Shown: positions 45,901-54,147, counted from the stretch's first letter. The stretch is 64,000 nucleotides of DNA from Salinibacterium xinjiangense (GCF_014645015.1 NZ_BMLC01000001.1:248001-312000); one strand, 5' to 3'. The notes: a model not told the origin generated them from the letters alone. Program-made: numbers and translations.

Positions 45901-46799
45901 GTGTCCTGATGAGACGGTCCTGAATCGGACAGGCCTGAATCGGACGTCTGCACGTCGAATGGGGGCTGATCGACCGCGGGCTCATCGAATGCCGGGGACG
46001 GCCAGTCCCTGAATTCTGAGGGGGTGAAGAACTGTGGAGGCCCGTCGGGAAGATCCACGGCCTCCGACGGGTCGGGGGCTGGGAACAGGCTCCAGGGAGC
46101 CGCTACGGCATCGGGAACGCTGCCGGAAGAGGCCGGCGGATCAAAGGGCGAAACGAACGACGGGGTGGGGGGCGCATCACTGGACGACCCGGATTCAGCG
46201 GGAGTATCCAGTGGGGGCCCTTCAACCAGTGCATCCTGGTCCTCAGGCTGCTCGCCTGTGAAAGGCGCGCTCGTGAGAGGCGCGCTCGTGAAGGGCGGTT
46301 CGGCGAGCAATTCCAAGCTGTCCGCGAGGGCTGGTTCGGTTGCCGGCAGAGTTTCAGCTGCTGGCACGGTCCCAGTTGCTGGCACGGTCCCGGTTGCCGG
46401 CGCAGTTTCATCCACTGGAGTGGTGGTGGGAGCCGAAAGCTGAGTCTCCCCCGACGATACGGCGGATGATTCGTCGGTGCCAGCCGCTGCAACGGATGAT
46501 GGTGCGATGCCAGTATCGTCAGCAGGCGTGACATCAGGTTCGGACTCGTCGAACATCCGCGACAGCCAGTCTTCGCCCGAGGCGCTTCCATTACTCGGCA
46601 CCGGCTGGGTGACTATGGGTATAGCCGCTGTCGCCAGCCAGCTGTACTCGGCGGCGAGGGCATCTGCGAGAGCATCGTCATCGTGGATATCGGCGCGGTC
46701 ACCGCTGTCGACGGGAGGAGTTGTCGATCCGGAGGTCTCGCCCCTGGCTGCTGCCGGGTCGATAGAGCCCGGATGAGGAGCCTCGTCGTCGTGTGCCAT
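42936..46799 (-). CDS. NCS1-type purine/cytosine permease with a giant acidic N-terminal extension
   Basis: 1287 residues. Residues about 830-1287 form a permease of the purine-cytosine permease type, with 11-12 membrane helices (RLFWLWFSANSSVISVALGA near its start; GQPTMVVSRATFGLLGN, WAFSGADLARYQRP, RRGGVYPDVRWVNLAGLV). Residues 1 to about 825 are Ala/Pro/Ser/Asp/Glu-rich with few hydrophobic runs and internal repeats (ESVEPEQAAPESVEPE; ATGTVPATGTVPAAETLPAT; SAPLTSAPFTGE), so probably disordered and cytoplasmic. A normal NCS1 protein has about 450-500 residues. The ATG at 46799 has AGGAT upstream, and the frame is open throughout. The substrate may be a nucleobase or related compound; the extension has no recognised domain. 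Confidence 0.82.
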   Translation of the reverse strand: MAHDDEAPHPGSIDPAAARGETSGSTTPPVDSGDRADIHDDDALADALAAEYSWLATAAIPIVTQPVPSNGSASGEDWLSRMFDESEPDVTPADDTGIAPSSVAAAGTDESSAVSSGETQLSAPTTTPVDETAPATGTVPATGTVPAAETLPATEPALADSLELLAEPPFTSAPLTSAPFTGEQPEDQDALVEGPPLDTPAESGSSSDAPPTPSFVSPFDPPASSGSVPDAVAAPWSLFPAPDPSEAVDLPDGPPQFFTPSEFRDWPSPAFDEPAVDQPPFDVQTSDSGLSDSGPSHQDTLSQGPFGQDPAPGLVSSIPAWEQPQGEPAGESIDSPAGDSIPAAAAASDDESDYSPFESVDDAPIDSASDADESVYGMAADAATGADGPIDAAPSDDDAIDSAAPVAEPPVPQREAPNAWTAWAPSAAVPSEWEAAAPVSAAAAFAPTAGPDADDAQAVGDGPGPDQEASTGADASAGLEANKGLEASTDLETSTDPASGVPAEVAPELDDESPQEPSPEPAPEPFPWIVAAAAAAAAQPLVPPVERGPFNWSITATGKVAYLDDELAAPDASAGLRFEEPVTAEAEPESASSAAPEPVEPDEAAPESVEPEQAAPESVEPESVNRVDEVARMFAPPALIEPLSPPQYLAPVSGLPSAPPAYFPVDRVQEVDEPAGSGTPVDAGSSDEEPPSRFTDDDTVAPASMPVELAAPASMPVELTAFDSLFIVPLPTVPGGPVPMTSGSITVIDQAYEEELDDDVDDTDRAFGAILSGGSAAAASVSAVVPSPGPNSTVRIAEHEQVLFDDEPKNPGVLSLEHTGLEPTPVDVRAGRAIRLFWLWFSANSSVISVALGAVVFATGMSLRQSIVSILGGVALSFFPLALTTLAGKLSGQPTMVVSRATFGLLGNVVPAVLAVISRVFWGAVLLWLLATSVAAVTSIEGVAADLQPTSLATLAITLVLALLVAFVGYPLLARIQLVLTVVSVVLILGLIGLTAQYIDIPRALTVGDGSWVLAMGGAVLVFSVVGLVWAFSGADLARYQRPSSSGASSMLFATFGTAIPAFVLIAYGAILAASSPAIAAGLATEPVQTLAGLLPDWYPIPLIAATALGLLSGVVITMYSGGLALQSAGVKLPRQWSVVVVGIVLAGLATLMVVTATAGIRDVFRDFATTIAVPTAAWIGIFGSEMMIRNRRFDSESLLRRGGVYPDVRWVNLAGLVLISVVGFGLTTATVSWLSWQGFVFSVLGVPLEGELASTDLGVIVALALGIILPLVAGVPAIRRQESLRA

Positions 46800-46808
46800 G
46801 CCGAAATC

Positions 46809-47732
46809 CTACGGCGACTCGAGGGCCGGTCGCTGCTGCCGAGCCGTTGCAAGTGCAAGAACCGAGACGAGCACCACCGCGAGACCGAGCCATCCGACAG
46901 TGAGAAGCCGCTCTCCCACAACCACGACTGCGAGCAGCGTGGCGACGAAGGGTTCGAGCAGGGTGATGGATGTCGCTGTACTGCTGTGCAGCGTTCGCAT
47001 GGCGATCCCGAAGAAGATATATGCCGTGAACATCGGACCGAGGGCCAGGTATGCGGTGATTCCGACCGTTGTTGCGGACTGCAGCAACGGACCTCCAAGC
47101 GCCAGGAGTAACGGAGCGAGTGCCACTGCGCCAAAACCGAACATCCCTCCCATCGCTGCGCCGGAGGCAGCGCCCGCCCGGATCGCGCGGCTCGAACTGT
47201 AGGTGTACAGCGCGTAGGAAAATCCGGCGAGCAGGCCGAGGCCGATTCCCGCCATGGTGTCGCCGCTGGCTTGACCGCTCAGGGCGCCCTCGCTCCGGTC
47301 GCTCCCCCAGGCGAGCATCGCGATTCCCGTGAGAGCGGTTGCCGTGCATACCGCCCATACTCTCGATGGACGCCGACGTTCGAACGCCCACTCGAGAAGG
47401 GCGGCGAATACCGGGCCTGATCCGAGTGACACCACATTTCCGATCGCCACTCCGGCAAGACTCATCGAGCTGTAAAAAGCGAGCGGGTACACCACGACGC
47501 CAATGGCGCCCACCACAAGCCAGCGGCGGCTCGCAGCATTCTGAAGTGCAGCAATCGCTGTTCTTGCGGAAATGGCGAACAGCAGCATGCCGCCGAACAT
47601 CATCGTTGCTGCCCCCACCGCCAGCGGGCTCACGTTGCCCGGCAGGAAACTCGCGGCCGTGCCAGTCGTGCCCCACAGCATGGATGCGATGACGAGCGGC
47701 CATGCCCCAGCCGTGCGCTTCCGACTGGTCAC
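46809..47732 (-). CDS. EamA/DMT-family exporter
   Basis: 307 residues with about ten membrane helices arranged as two EamA halves. The first includes WPLVIASMLWGTTGTAASFLPG and SPLAVGAATMMFGGML, and the second GFSYALYTYSSSRAIRAG and STATSITLLEPFVATLLAVVVVGERL, the usual end-of-repeat signature. Members export amino acids or other metabolites; the substrate is not readable. It ends 9 bp before the NCS1 gene and is preceded by an AT-rich inverted repeat at 47770-47790. Confidence 0.88.
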   Translation of the reverse strand: MTSRKRTAGAWPLVIASMLWGTTGTAASFLPGNVSPLAVGAATMMFGGMLLFAISARTAIAALQNAASRRWLVVGAIGVVVYPLAFYSSMSLAGVAIGNVVSLGSGPVFAALLEWAFERRRPSRVWAVCTATALTGIAMLAWGSDRSEGALSGQASGDTMAGIGLGLLAGFSYALYTYSSSRAIRAGAASGAAMGGMFGFGAVALAPLLLALGGPLLQSATTVGITAYLALGPMFTAYIFFGIAMRTLHSSTATSITLLEPFVATLLAVVVVGERLLTVGWLGLAVVLVSVLALATARQQRPALESP

Positions 47733-47769
47733 CCGCTGAGTCCGGGTGACACAAAATAGTAGTCCCCAA

Positions 47770-47790
47770 CTAATATTACTAAAATATTAG
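47770..47790. promoter_or_regulatory. AT-rich inverted repeat upstream of the EamA gene
   Basis: CTAATATT (47770-47777) and AATATTAG (47783-47790) form a perfect 8-bp inverted repeat around a 5-bp centre. The site covers the stop codon of the upstream membrane-protein gene and lies 38-58 bp before the EamA start. Such an AT-rich palindrome is unusual in this GC-rich DNA and fits a repressor operator better than a terminator, since the stem is weak. Confidence 0.5.
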
Positions 47791-48566
47791 CCAGCAACTG
47801 ATATCCAGATCAAGCCGGCACCGGCCACGGCGATCGCCCAACTGACGAGGCTGCCGACAAGAAAGTACTCCGCTTTCGATCCCCCGGCTCCGTCGCTAGA
47901 TATTTCGGGGAACCTCACGATTCCCTTGGCTGCGAGCAGCCCCGCAACAATCGGCAGCGCACCAGCAAGGGTCAGCGCGATGATGAGCACCCGCTCGACC
48001 GGTCCGATCAACCGCCCTCCACGAAGGTCTGCGACAGCGAGAGCTGGCGCGGCCGTGCGCTTCCACCACCTCGACCTCGACACCGGCACGATCACCGGGC
48101 GCGAAGCAGCAGTCGCGGGTCTGAGCGCGGCTCGGACCGTGAGATTTGCGCTCTCGATCGCAAAGAGCGTGACGCCGACAGCAACAGCTATCGCCGACAG
48201 CGGCAGCGAACTGATGACGGTCGAGATGACCCCGACGTGCCAGTCGACGATGAACCCACTCATTCCGAGAGAGGTGCGATCCCACACCAGAAAGGCGAGA
48301 AGAGAGAGCAGGACACCCACCGCCGGCAGGATGCCCGGAGACATCCTCCGATCGATCGAGGTAGTTGTGGTACCGAGCCACGCCGAGGCCATCAGGACCG
48401 GGATCGCGACCCACCAGCCAGCGATGCCGAGCCCCAAGGTGGCCAGCAGTACCACCGCGAGCCAAGCGACAGCCACGGCGAGCACTCGGCCGAGGGGCGC
48501 GGATATTCCCGCGCGCGCGAGGTCGGCACTGCCGATCAGGACCAGCAGGATTGCGCCGAGCATCAC
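47787..48566 (-). CDS. SatD-associated membrane protein
   Basis: 259 residues with six or more membrane helices. The C-terminal stretch GGRLIGPVERVLIIALTLAG and AAKGIVRFPEISSDGAGGSK then AEYFLVGSLVSWA is the most distinctive part and is, as I recall, shared by actinobacterial membrane proteins encoded next to satD. The start overlaps the satD stop by 4 bp, so the two are translated together. No function is established. Confidence 0.75.
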   Translation of the reverse strand: MMLGAILLVLIGSADLARAGISAPLGRVLAVAVAWLAVVLLATLGLGIAGWWVAIPVLMASAWLGTTTTSIDRRMSPGILPAVGVLLSLLAFLVWDRTSLGMSGFIVDWHVGVISTVISSLPLSAIAVAVGVTLFAIESANLTVRAALRPATAASRPVIVPVSRSRWWKRTAAPALAVADLRGGRLIGPVERVLIIALTLAGALPIVAGLLAAKGIVRFPEISSDGAGGSKAEYFLVGSLVSWAIAVAGAGLIWISVAG

Positions 48567-49204
48567 AGCCCTCCTGCTCTCAATTGTTCTATGGACGCGA
48601 TAAGGCTCGCACCGCCAGAGCGACGCAGCGACTGCGACACGGCGGATTGCGTTATCCCTTCCGTCTCCGCCAGCTCCCCCTGGGATGAGCCGAGCATCGA
48701 TCCGAATACCAGTCGACGGCTTCGCTCGGTCATGCTGCCTACGACGTGGTCACGAGCGAGCAGGTAGGCGTTGACGAGGCCTTCACGCACCACATCACCA
48801 TCACCATCACTGAACCAGGCCCTGACGCTGGGGGTACGAGAATCTTCTCGAGCGTGGGCCTGGTTGATGGCGTCCCGTGCAAGCCACCACCCTGATCCAT
48901 CCTGCACGGAGCCCGCTACGCCGTCGCCCACGTCGATGACCTGTCCCAACCCCAGTCCGAAGCGGCAGTCGATGCCAGCAGGCAGCGCGAGCCGCGCCAG
49001 CAGCGTGGCCTCGAGCGCTCGAGCGATCGTGGAATAGACCGCCTGGAACTCATCACCCACCGTCGCACGCATGGGTTGGTCGTGAGGGACGAGGGCATCC
49101 ACTCGCTCGAACGCAGCCGCGATGGACGCCTGGGTCGACCTGCGATCGGAGATGTTCTTCGAATCGACGAGATCGGCGATAACAGCTACCCGGAAAAGAT
49201 CCAT
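48563..49204 (-). CDS. SatD family protein
   Basis: 213 residues. The N-terminal two thirds match SatD (AVIADLVDSKNISDR, TVGDEFQAVY, FGLGLGQVI, DGSGWWLARDAINQA), a fold related to nucleotide-cyclase-like domains. The C-terminal part (ERSRRLVFGSMLGSSQGELA and ETEGITQSAVSQSLRRSG) looks like a helix-turn-helix, so DNA binding and self-regulation are plausible. The ATG directly abuts an AT-rich repeat array with no Shine-Dalgarno sequence, which suggests a leaderless message. It is the first gene of a two-gene unit. Confidence 0.82.
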   Translation of the reverse strand: MDLFRVAVIADLVDSKNISDRRSTQASIAAAFERVDALVPHDQPMRATVGDEFQAVYSTIARALEATLLARLALPAGIDCRFGLGLGQVIDVGDGVAGSVQDGSGWWLARDAINQAHAREDSRTPSVRAWFSDGDGDVVREGLVNAYLLARDHVVGSMTERSRRLVFGSMLGSSQGELAETEGITQSAVSQSLRRSGGASLIASIEQLRAGGL

Positions 49205-49253
49205 CTAATAAGCTTACAACTTATAAGCACGTAATATAAGCCTTCAGCTTATT
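49205..49253 (-). promoter_or_regulatory. AT-rich repeat array in the satD promoter
   Basis: On the satD strand GCTTAT occurs three times (plus positions 49236-49241, 49223-49228, 49208-49213), with ATAAGC in inverse orientation at 49247-49252 and the small palindromes CTTATAAG and TAAGCTTA. The array occupies the whole 49 bp before the satD ATG and is far richer in AT than its surroundings. A self-binding operator overlapping the promoter is the simplest reading. Confidence 0.6.
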
Positions 49254-49266
49254 GGACCATTCAAGA

Positions 49267-50310
49267 TCAAGTCTTTCGCTTGCGCGAGACCACGAGCCGC
49301 TGCAGCAGCACGAAGACGAGAAGTATGGCTCCGGTAATGATCGTCGTCGCCTCCGGGGGGATGCCGCCATCTCGGGTGATCAGCACATTCATCAGGCCGA
49401 GCACGAGAGCGCCGACCACCGAGCCCAGCACGAATCCGGCACCACCGGTGAGCAGCGTCCCGCCGATGATCACGGCCGCGATGGCATCCAACTCCCACCC
49501 GACGCCGGTGATGTTCTGGGCGATTCCGAGCTTGGACGTATAGACGACAGCCGCGAGACCGGCCAGCGTCCCGCTGATGACGTAGACAGCCAGTTTCGTG
49601 CGGACCACCGGAAGACCCATCAGCAGCGCCGAAGATTCAGAACCACCGATCGCGTACACCGTGCGCCCGAGTCGGGTGCGATGCAGGACGAGAAAGGCCA
49701 CGAGTACCACAAGGGCGGCAATAACCACGTTCGGAGTTGTCACGAGGTCATTGATCTTGGGTCCGTCGATGACCTTCCACTCGGTCGAGAACAAGCGGAT
49801 CGGCGAATCGTCCGCCAGCCGCTCGGGGGTCGTACTGAGCATCGAGGCAAGACCCCTGGCAAGGAACATCATGGCCAGTGTCGCTATGAAAGGTTGCACA
49901 TTGAAGTACTGGATGAGCACCCCGGATGCTGTGCCGAACACGGATCCGATGAGAATCATCGCGATAATAACGGCAATGGGATTCCACCCCTGGTTCGCTA
50001 ACATCACCCCGACGAGGCTGCTGATGGCGATGACCGCTCCCACGGAGAGATCGACTCCACCGGTGACAATAACGAAGGTGAGTCCCACCGCCAGGATGAT
50101 CAGGTACGCATTATTGATGAGCAGGTTCGAGATCGTACTGAACTGGACGATGCGACCATAGGCGACTTCGCCGTACACGACCATGGCAACGAATATCACC
50201 ACGGCGGCGAGGGTCGGAAGCGACTCGACGTTCGGCTTCAGCCTCGACACCAGCGAAGGCCGGGATCCCCCCTCGGAAACTGAGGTGGGTCGATCGATGA
50301 GAATGCTCAT
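49267..50310 (-). CDS. Sugar ABC transporter permease (YjfF-like)
   Basis: 347 residues with about ten membrane helices. Typical BPD_transp_2 segments are FVIVTGGVDLSVGAVIAISSL, FNVQPFIATLAMMFLARGLA and AGLAAVVYTSKLG...GVGWELDAIAAVIIGGTLLTGGAG. It is the last gene of the SBP-ATPase-permease-permease order seen in the E. coli galactofuranose system (ytfQRT-yjfF), so a furanose or other sugar is a likely substrate. The start overlaps the upstream permease stop by 4 bp. Confidence 0.9.
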   Translation of the reverse strand: MSILIDRPTSVSEGGSRPSLVSRLKPNVESLPTLAAVVIFVAMVVYGEVAYGRIVQFSTISNLLINNAYLIILAVGLTFVIVTGGVDLSVGAVIAISSLVGVMLANQGWNPIAVIIAMILIGSVFGTASGVLIQYFNVQPFIATLAMMFLARGLASMLSTTPERLADDSPIRLFSTEWKVIDGPKINDLVTTPNVVIAALVVLVAFLVLHRTRLGRTVYAIGGSESSALLMGLPVVRTKLAVYVISGTLAGLAAVVYTSKLGIAQNITGVGWELDAIAAVIIGGTLLTGGAGFVLGSVVGALVLGLMNVLITRDGGIPPEATTIITGAILLVFVLLQRLVVSRKRKT

Positions 50311-51410
50311 GCCGACACCGACTCCTTTCGTGGCTGGGCAGGACTCCTGGGCGGCGGTGTGAGCGAAGAAGGACCAGACCTGCGCCTGGCAAACAACGCG
50401 CGGATTCGCTGCGACTGCAGCAGGCAGATAATGACGATGACCGCGGCCTTGAACGCGGGTGTCGCCGATGATGGGATAGAGAGGAACACGATCGTCTTAT
50501 CCAGCGTGGCAATCAAGAGCGCGCCGATCACACTCCCGGTCAGGGAGAACTTGCCACCGGCAAGTGACGTGCCGCCGATGACCACCGCGAGAATCGCATC
50601 CATCTCGGCTGCCATTCCGGTCTTCGCTACCTCGACCGTCATGACGCTCGCAGTGCTGAAGATTCCCGCGATTCCGGCGAGAACCCCACCCACCACGTAC
50701 ACCGCGATCAGGATCCCGACGGGGCGGATACCCGCCATGCGAGCCGCCCTCGGGTTGATTCCGATTGATTCGATCATCAGGCCGAGCGCAGTGCGCCTCA
50801 CGAGCACAGCCACAATGGCGACGACAATGCCGGCGATCACAAAGACGACCGGAAATCCGAACACGGTCCCATTGGCGATCCAGCGGAAAGATTCGTTGCT
50901 GGCAGAAGTGTTCTGGCCAGCCGTGATGACCTTGGCGAGTCCGCGTCCGGCGAGCATCGTGATGAGGGTGGTGATGAAGGGCTGGAGTCCGACCACGGAC
51001 ACGAGCACACCGTTCACGGCTCCGAGCGCCGCACTGATCGCCAGCGCGAGTGCGGCCGCCGAGAGAGCCTCACCGACGGTGCCGCCGCCAGCGGTGCTCA
51101 TGAACTCCATGGACACCGCGCCAGACACGGCCATCACCGAGCCCACAGACAGATCGATTCCGCGAGTCGCGATGACCAGAGTCATACCGACAGCGATCAT
51201 CATGATGGGGGCACTGGCTCGGAGGATGTCGATCACGTTGCCGGAGAGGTTGCCCGTTGCAGCGTTGACCGAGATGCCGAGATATGCCGGATCCTTGCCC
51301 AGATTGATGACGAGCAGCAACAGCAGCGCAACGATGGCCCACACGTAGGGCCGGTGGATGACCCTGGTGACGATCGATTCGCTGGATGCTCGTGATGAGT
51401 CCCGACTCAT
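50307..51410 (-). CDS. Sugar ABC transporter permease (YtfT-like)
   Basis: 367 residues with about ten membrane helices and the same family pattern (LVIATRGIDLSVGSVMAVSGA, VVGLQPFITTLITMLAGRGLA, KTGMAAEMDAILAVVIGGTSLAGGK). A charged C-terminal tail follows (RALFARRRSG). It pairs with the downstream permease as a heterodimeric channel. The overlaps of 4 bp with both neighbours show translational coupling. Confidence 0.9.
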   Translation of the reverse strand: MSRDSSRASSESIVTRVIHRPYVWAIVALLLLLVINLGKDPAYLGISVNAATGNLSGNVIDILRASAPIMMIAVGMTLVIATRGIDLSVGSVMAVSGAVSMEFMSTAGGGTVGEALSAAALALAISAALGAVNGVLVSVVGLQPFITTLITMLAGRGLAKVITAGQNTSASNESFRWIANGTVFGFPVVFVIAGIVVAIVAVLVRRTALGLMIESIGINPRAARMAGIRPVGILIAVYVVGGVLAGIAGIFSTASVMTVEVAKTGMAAEMDAILAVVIGGTSLAGGKFSLTGSVIGALLIATLDKTIVFLSIPSSATPAFKAAVIVIICLLQSQRIRALFARRRSGPSSLTPPPRSPAQPRKESVSA

Positions 51411-52933
51411 GCGACGTTCCCTTCGGTTGCAATGAGATCGACGATGGTCTCAGCAGTCACGTCTGGACCGTTGACGATTTCACCGATTTTACGATGGTCT
51501 TTCATCACGACGATCCGTTCGCTGAGGCTAACGACCTCCTCCAGTTCGGACGAGATGAAAACCACCGACATTCCCTCTCCCGCCAGAGCAGCAATGGTCT
51601 CCTGGATCTCGGCCTTGGCCCCGATGTCGATACCGCGCGTCGGCTCGTCGAGCACTATCAGCTCAGGCCGTGTCGCGAGCCACCGCCCCAACAGGACCTT
51701 CTGTTGGTTTCCTCCGGAAAGATTCTTGATGAGGCGCTCGGGGTCGGCCGGGCGGACGTTGAGTTCGACGAGGTATTTTTCGCAGAGATCCCCTTGTTCA
51801 CGCTTCGAGAGTGGACGCGCCCAGCCACGACGCGCCTGCACCGCAAGGACGAGATTCTCGCGCACGGTCAGGTCGCCGATGATGCCTTCATCGCGTCGAT
51901 TCTCAGTAGAGAAGGCGATCTTCCTCGACAGCCCGGCGATGGGGCTATGTACCTCGGTGATCGCATCCGAAATGCGAACCTCGCCGGTATCGGGACGGTC
52001 TGCGCCGTAGATGAGCCGACCGAGTTCGGTGCGACCGGAGCCGAGCAAGCCGGCGAGGCCCACGACCTCGCCAGCGTGCACGTCGATATCGACAGGGTCT
52101 ATGAAACCCTTCCTACCGAGGTTCTTCGCACTGTAGAAGGGCTTGCCTGTGGCGTGCACGGCACGGCCACGATTAGAGCCGAGCGCCGCCAGCGTGCTGA
52201 AATCCCTGCCGATCATCTTGGAGATGAGGTCTGATCGGCTGAGCTCCGGCGTCATGTATTCCCCGACGTACTCGCCGTTGCGCAGCACGGTGAGGCGATC
52301 GCTGATCGCATAGACCTGATCGAGGAAATGCGAGACGAACAGGATCGCCACGCCCTGGTCGCGAAGTCTCCGGATAACACCGAAGAGCCCCTCGACTTCA
52401 TTGGCATCGAGACTGGACGTCGGTTCGTCGAGGATGAGGACCCTGGATCGCGAGACCATGGCCCGGCTGATTGCCACGAGCTGTTGCAGGGCCAGCGAAA
52501 TGCTCGACAGGGGTCGCCTCGGATCGATATCGCCGAGCCCGAGCCCGACGAGTGCGTCGTGCGCCGCCTCGTTCGTCTTCTTCCAGTTGATGCCGAACCG
52601 GCCGCGGATCTCGTGACCGAGCATGACGTTCTCACCCACGCTCAGGTTGTCGCACAGGTTGACTTCCTGGTAGACCGTCGAGATACCAGCGCTCTGGGCA
52701 TCCGCTGTGCCGGAGAAGGCACGAGGGGCCCCCAGCACGCTGATGGTGCCGGAGTCGATCTTGTAGACCCCGGTCAGCGCCTTGATAAGCGTCGATTTGC
52801 CAGCGCCGTTCTCCCCCATGAGGGTATGAACCTCGCCGGGAAAGAGTCTGAAGTTGACGTTCTGGAGGGCCTTCACTCCCGGGAACTCGATCGAGATGGC
52901 CTCCATCTCGACGATGGGCTCAGTGATTGCCAT
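51407..52933 (-). CDS. Sugar ABC transporter ATP-binding protein (YtfR/RbsA-like, two nucleotide-binding domains)
   Basis: 508 residues. The first domain has Walker A GENGAGKST, Walker B RVLILDEPTSSLD and a degraded signature. The second has a degenerate Walker A (GLLGSGRTEL), signature NLSGGNQQKVLLGRWL and Walker B ELIVLDEPTRGID. This asymmetry is usual in the RbsA/MglA class. It energises import by the two downstream permeases. It shares a nearly identical N-terminal stretch with the divergent ATPase at 54487-56028. Confidence 0.93.
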   Translation of the reverse strand: MAITEPIVEMEAISIEFPGVKALQNVNFRLFPGEVHTLMGENGAGKSTLIKALTGVYKIDSGTISVLGAPRAFSGTADAQSAGISTVYQEVNLCDNLSVGENVMLGHEIRGRFGINWKKTNEAAHDALVGLGLGDIDPRRPLSSISLALQQLVAISRAMVSRSRVLILDEPTSSLDANEVEGLFGVIRRLRDQGVAILFVSHFLDQVYAISDRLTVLRNGEYVGEYMTPELSRSDLISKMIGRDFSTLAALGSNRGRAVHATGKPFYSAKNLGRKGFIDPVDIDVHAGEVVGLAGLLGSGRTELGRLIYGADRPDTGEVRISDAITEVHSPIAGLSRKIAFSTENRRDEGIIGDLTVRENLVLAVQARRGWARPLSKREQGDLCEKYLVELNVRPADPERLIKNLSGGNQQKVLLGRWLATRPELIVLDEPTRGIDIGAKAEIQETIAALAGEGMSVVFISSELEEVVSLSERIVVMKDHRKIGEIVNGPDVTAETIVDLIATEGNVA

Positions 52934-53044
52934 GGTATTTCCTGGGGTTGGGCCTGATACAGGGCGAGGTCATGGGTGAAGCTCCATGCGCCACCCATCC
53001 GGAATCGGCCTGCAAGGCGATCTCCGAATGGGCAGCACGGTCGG

Positions 53045-54043
53045 TCAGAACTTGCGAGTGGGCAGCGCTTCCGCAGCGGCTTCCGGCGAGTCGAAGGTGA
53101 CACTGGGCACGACGATCTCCGATTCGACGCTGTTTCCCGCGAGGGCGTCCTTGACGATCTGGATGGCCGTGTCACCGAACAGCGGGTTGTACTCTGCGAC
53201 GAAGCTCAGTCGACCAGCGGCGAGTGCCTCGAGGGCAGCCTTGGTTCCATCGATCGTGATGATCTTCACATCGGTTCCGGGCGTGAGCCCAGCCTCTTCG
53301 ACGGCCAGCGCGACGCCGAGGCCCATCTCATCGTTCTGGGCGAAGACGAGCTGCACGTTGTTGTTGTTCGCCTTGAGGATGGTCTCGAAGACGCTCTTCG
53401 CTTCCTCAGTGGACCAGTTCGCAGACTGGCTCTCGAGCTTGGTGAAGTTCGCGTCGATCGTCTCATCCCAGCCCTTGTTGCGGTCATTCACCACCGAAAG
53501 ACCGGGAGGGCCTTCAAGCACGACGTAATTGGCACCATCCGGGAACTGGCCGTTCGCCCACTCTGCTGCCGATGCGCTGATTCCCACGTTGTCGGGGGCG
53601 ATTCGGCTCGTGTAGAGCTCGGTGTCGTTGGGTTCGATGCCTCGGTCGAGCAGAACGACCGGGATCTCGGCCTCCTTCGCCCGTTCGAGCACGCTCTCCC
53701 AGCCTGTCGCCTCGGTGGCGGAGAGCAGGATCACGTCCACTCCCTCGTCGATGAACGACGTGAACGCCGTGATCTGCGAATTCTGGTCGCCGTTGGTGGC
53801 TGGCGCGTACTTCAGCTCGAATCCGTTGTCCTTCGAGAAGGAGTCCTGGATGTTCTGTTCGTTGGCGGTGCGCCACCCGCCCTCTGGGCCTACGGCGACA
53901 AAACCGACGGTGACAAGTTCGCCACCGGCCACGGCGCCCGCATCCGTTGACTCGGACCCTCCGGCGCAGGCGGCGAGGCTGATCGCGACGGCTCCTGCGA
54001 GAGCCAGTCCCGCGATCGAGCGGAATTTCGTTGACTTTGACAT
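53045..54043 (-). CDS. Sugar-binding lipoprotein of ABC transporter (YtfQ-like)
   Basis: 332 residues. Residues 1-26 form a lipoprotein signal with lipobox LAAC (Cys26). The rest is a periplasmic-binding-protein type 1 fold: VTVGFVAVGPEGGWRTANEQ, YAPATNGDQNSQITAFTSFI, DVILLSATEATGWESVLERA, IPVVLLDRGI, VYVLEGPPGLSVV-type hinge and QNDEMGLGVALAVEEAG. WRTANEQN and the DRGI segment resemble galactofuranose binder YtfQ. A GGAG-type site precedes ATG 54043. It begins the operon and lies 111 bp before the ATPase gene. Confidence 0.92.
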   Translation of the reverse strand: MSKSTKFRSIAGLALAGAVAISLAACAGGSESTDAGAVAGGELVTVGFVAVGPEGGWRTANEQNIQDSFSKDNGFELKYAPATNGDQNSQITAFTSFIDEGVDVILLSATEATGWESVLERAKEAEIPVVLLDRGIEPNDTELYTSRIAPDNVGISASAAEWANGQFPDGANYVVLEGPPGLSVVNDRNKGWDETIDANFTKLESQSANWSTEEAKSVFETILKANNNNVQLVFAQNDEMGLGVALAVEEAGLTPGTDVKIITIDGTKAALEALAAGRLSFVAEYNPLFGDTAIQIVKDALAGNSVESEIVVPSVTFDSPEAAAEALPTRKF

Positions 54044-54131
54044 TGGTCTCCTCCTTGAGATCCGCCTGAACCTTCATCGGTCCGACGGGTGAAACTGCTG
54101 TTACGGGGATTGTTTTCGGTGCGGATTGACT

Positions 54132-54147
54132 TTGTGATCGATCACAA
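54132..54147. promoter_or_regulatory. Perfect 16-bp palindrome upstream of the sugar-binding protein gene
   Basis: TTGTGATCGATCACAA is a perfect inverted repeat, 89-104 bp before the ATG at 54043. It resembles a CRP-type TGTGA...TCACA site but with a 4-bp instead of the usual 6-bp centre. It may bind a different regulator or reflect catabolite control; the intergenic region (54044-54486) otherwise holds two LacI-type operators and no gene. Confidence 0.55.
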
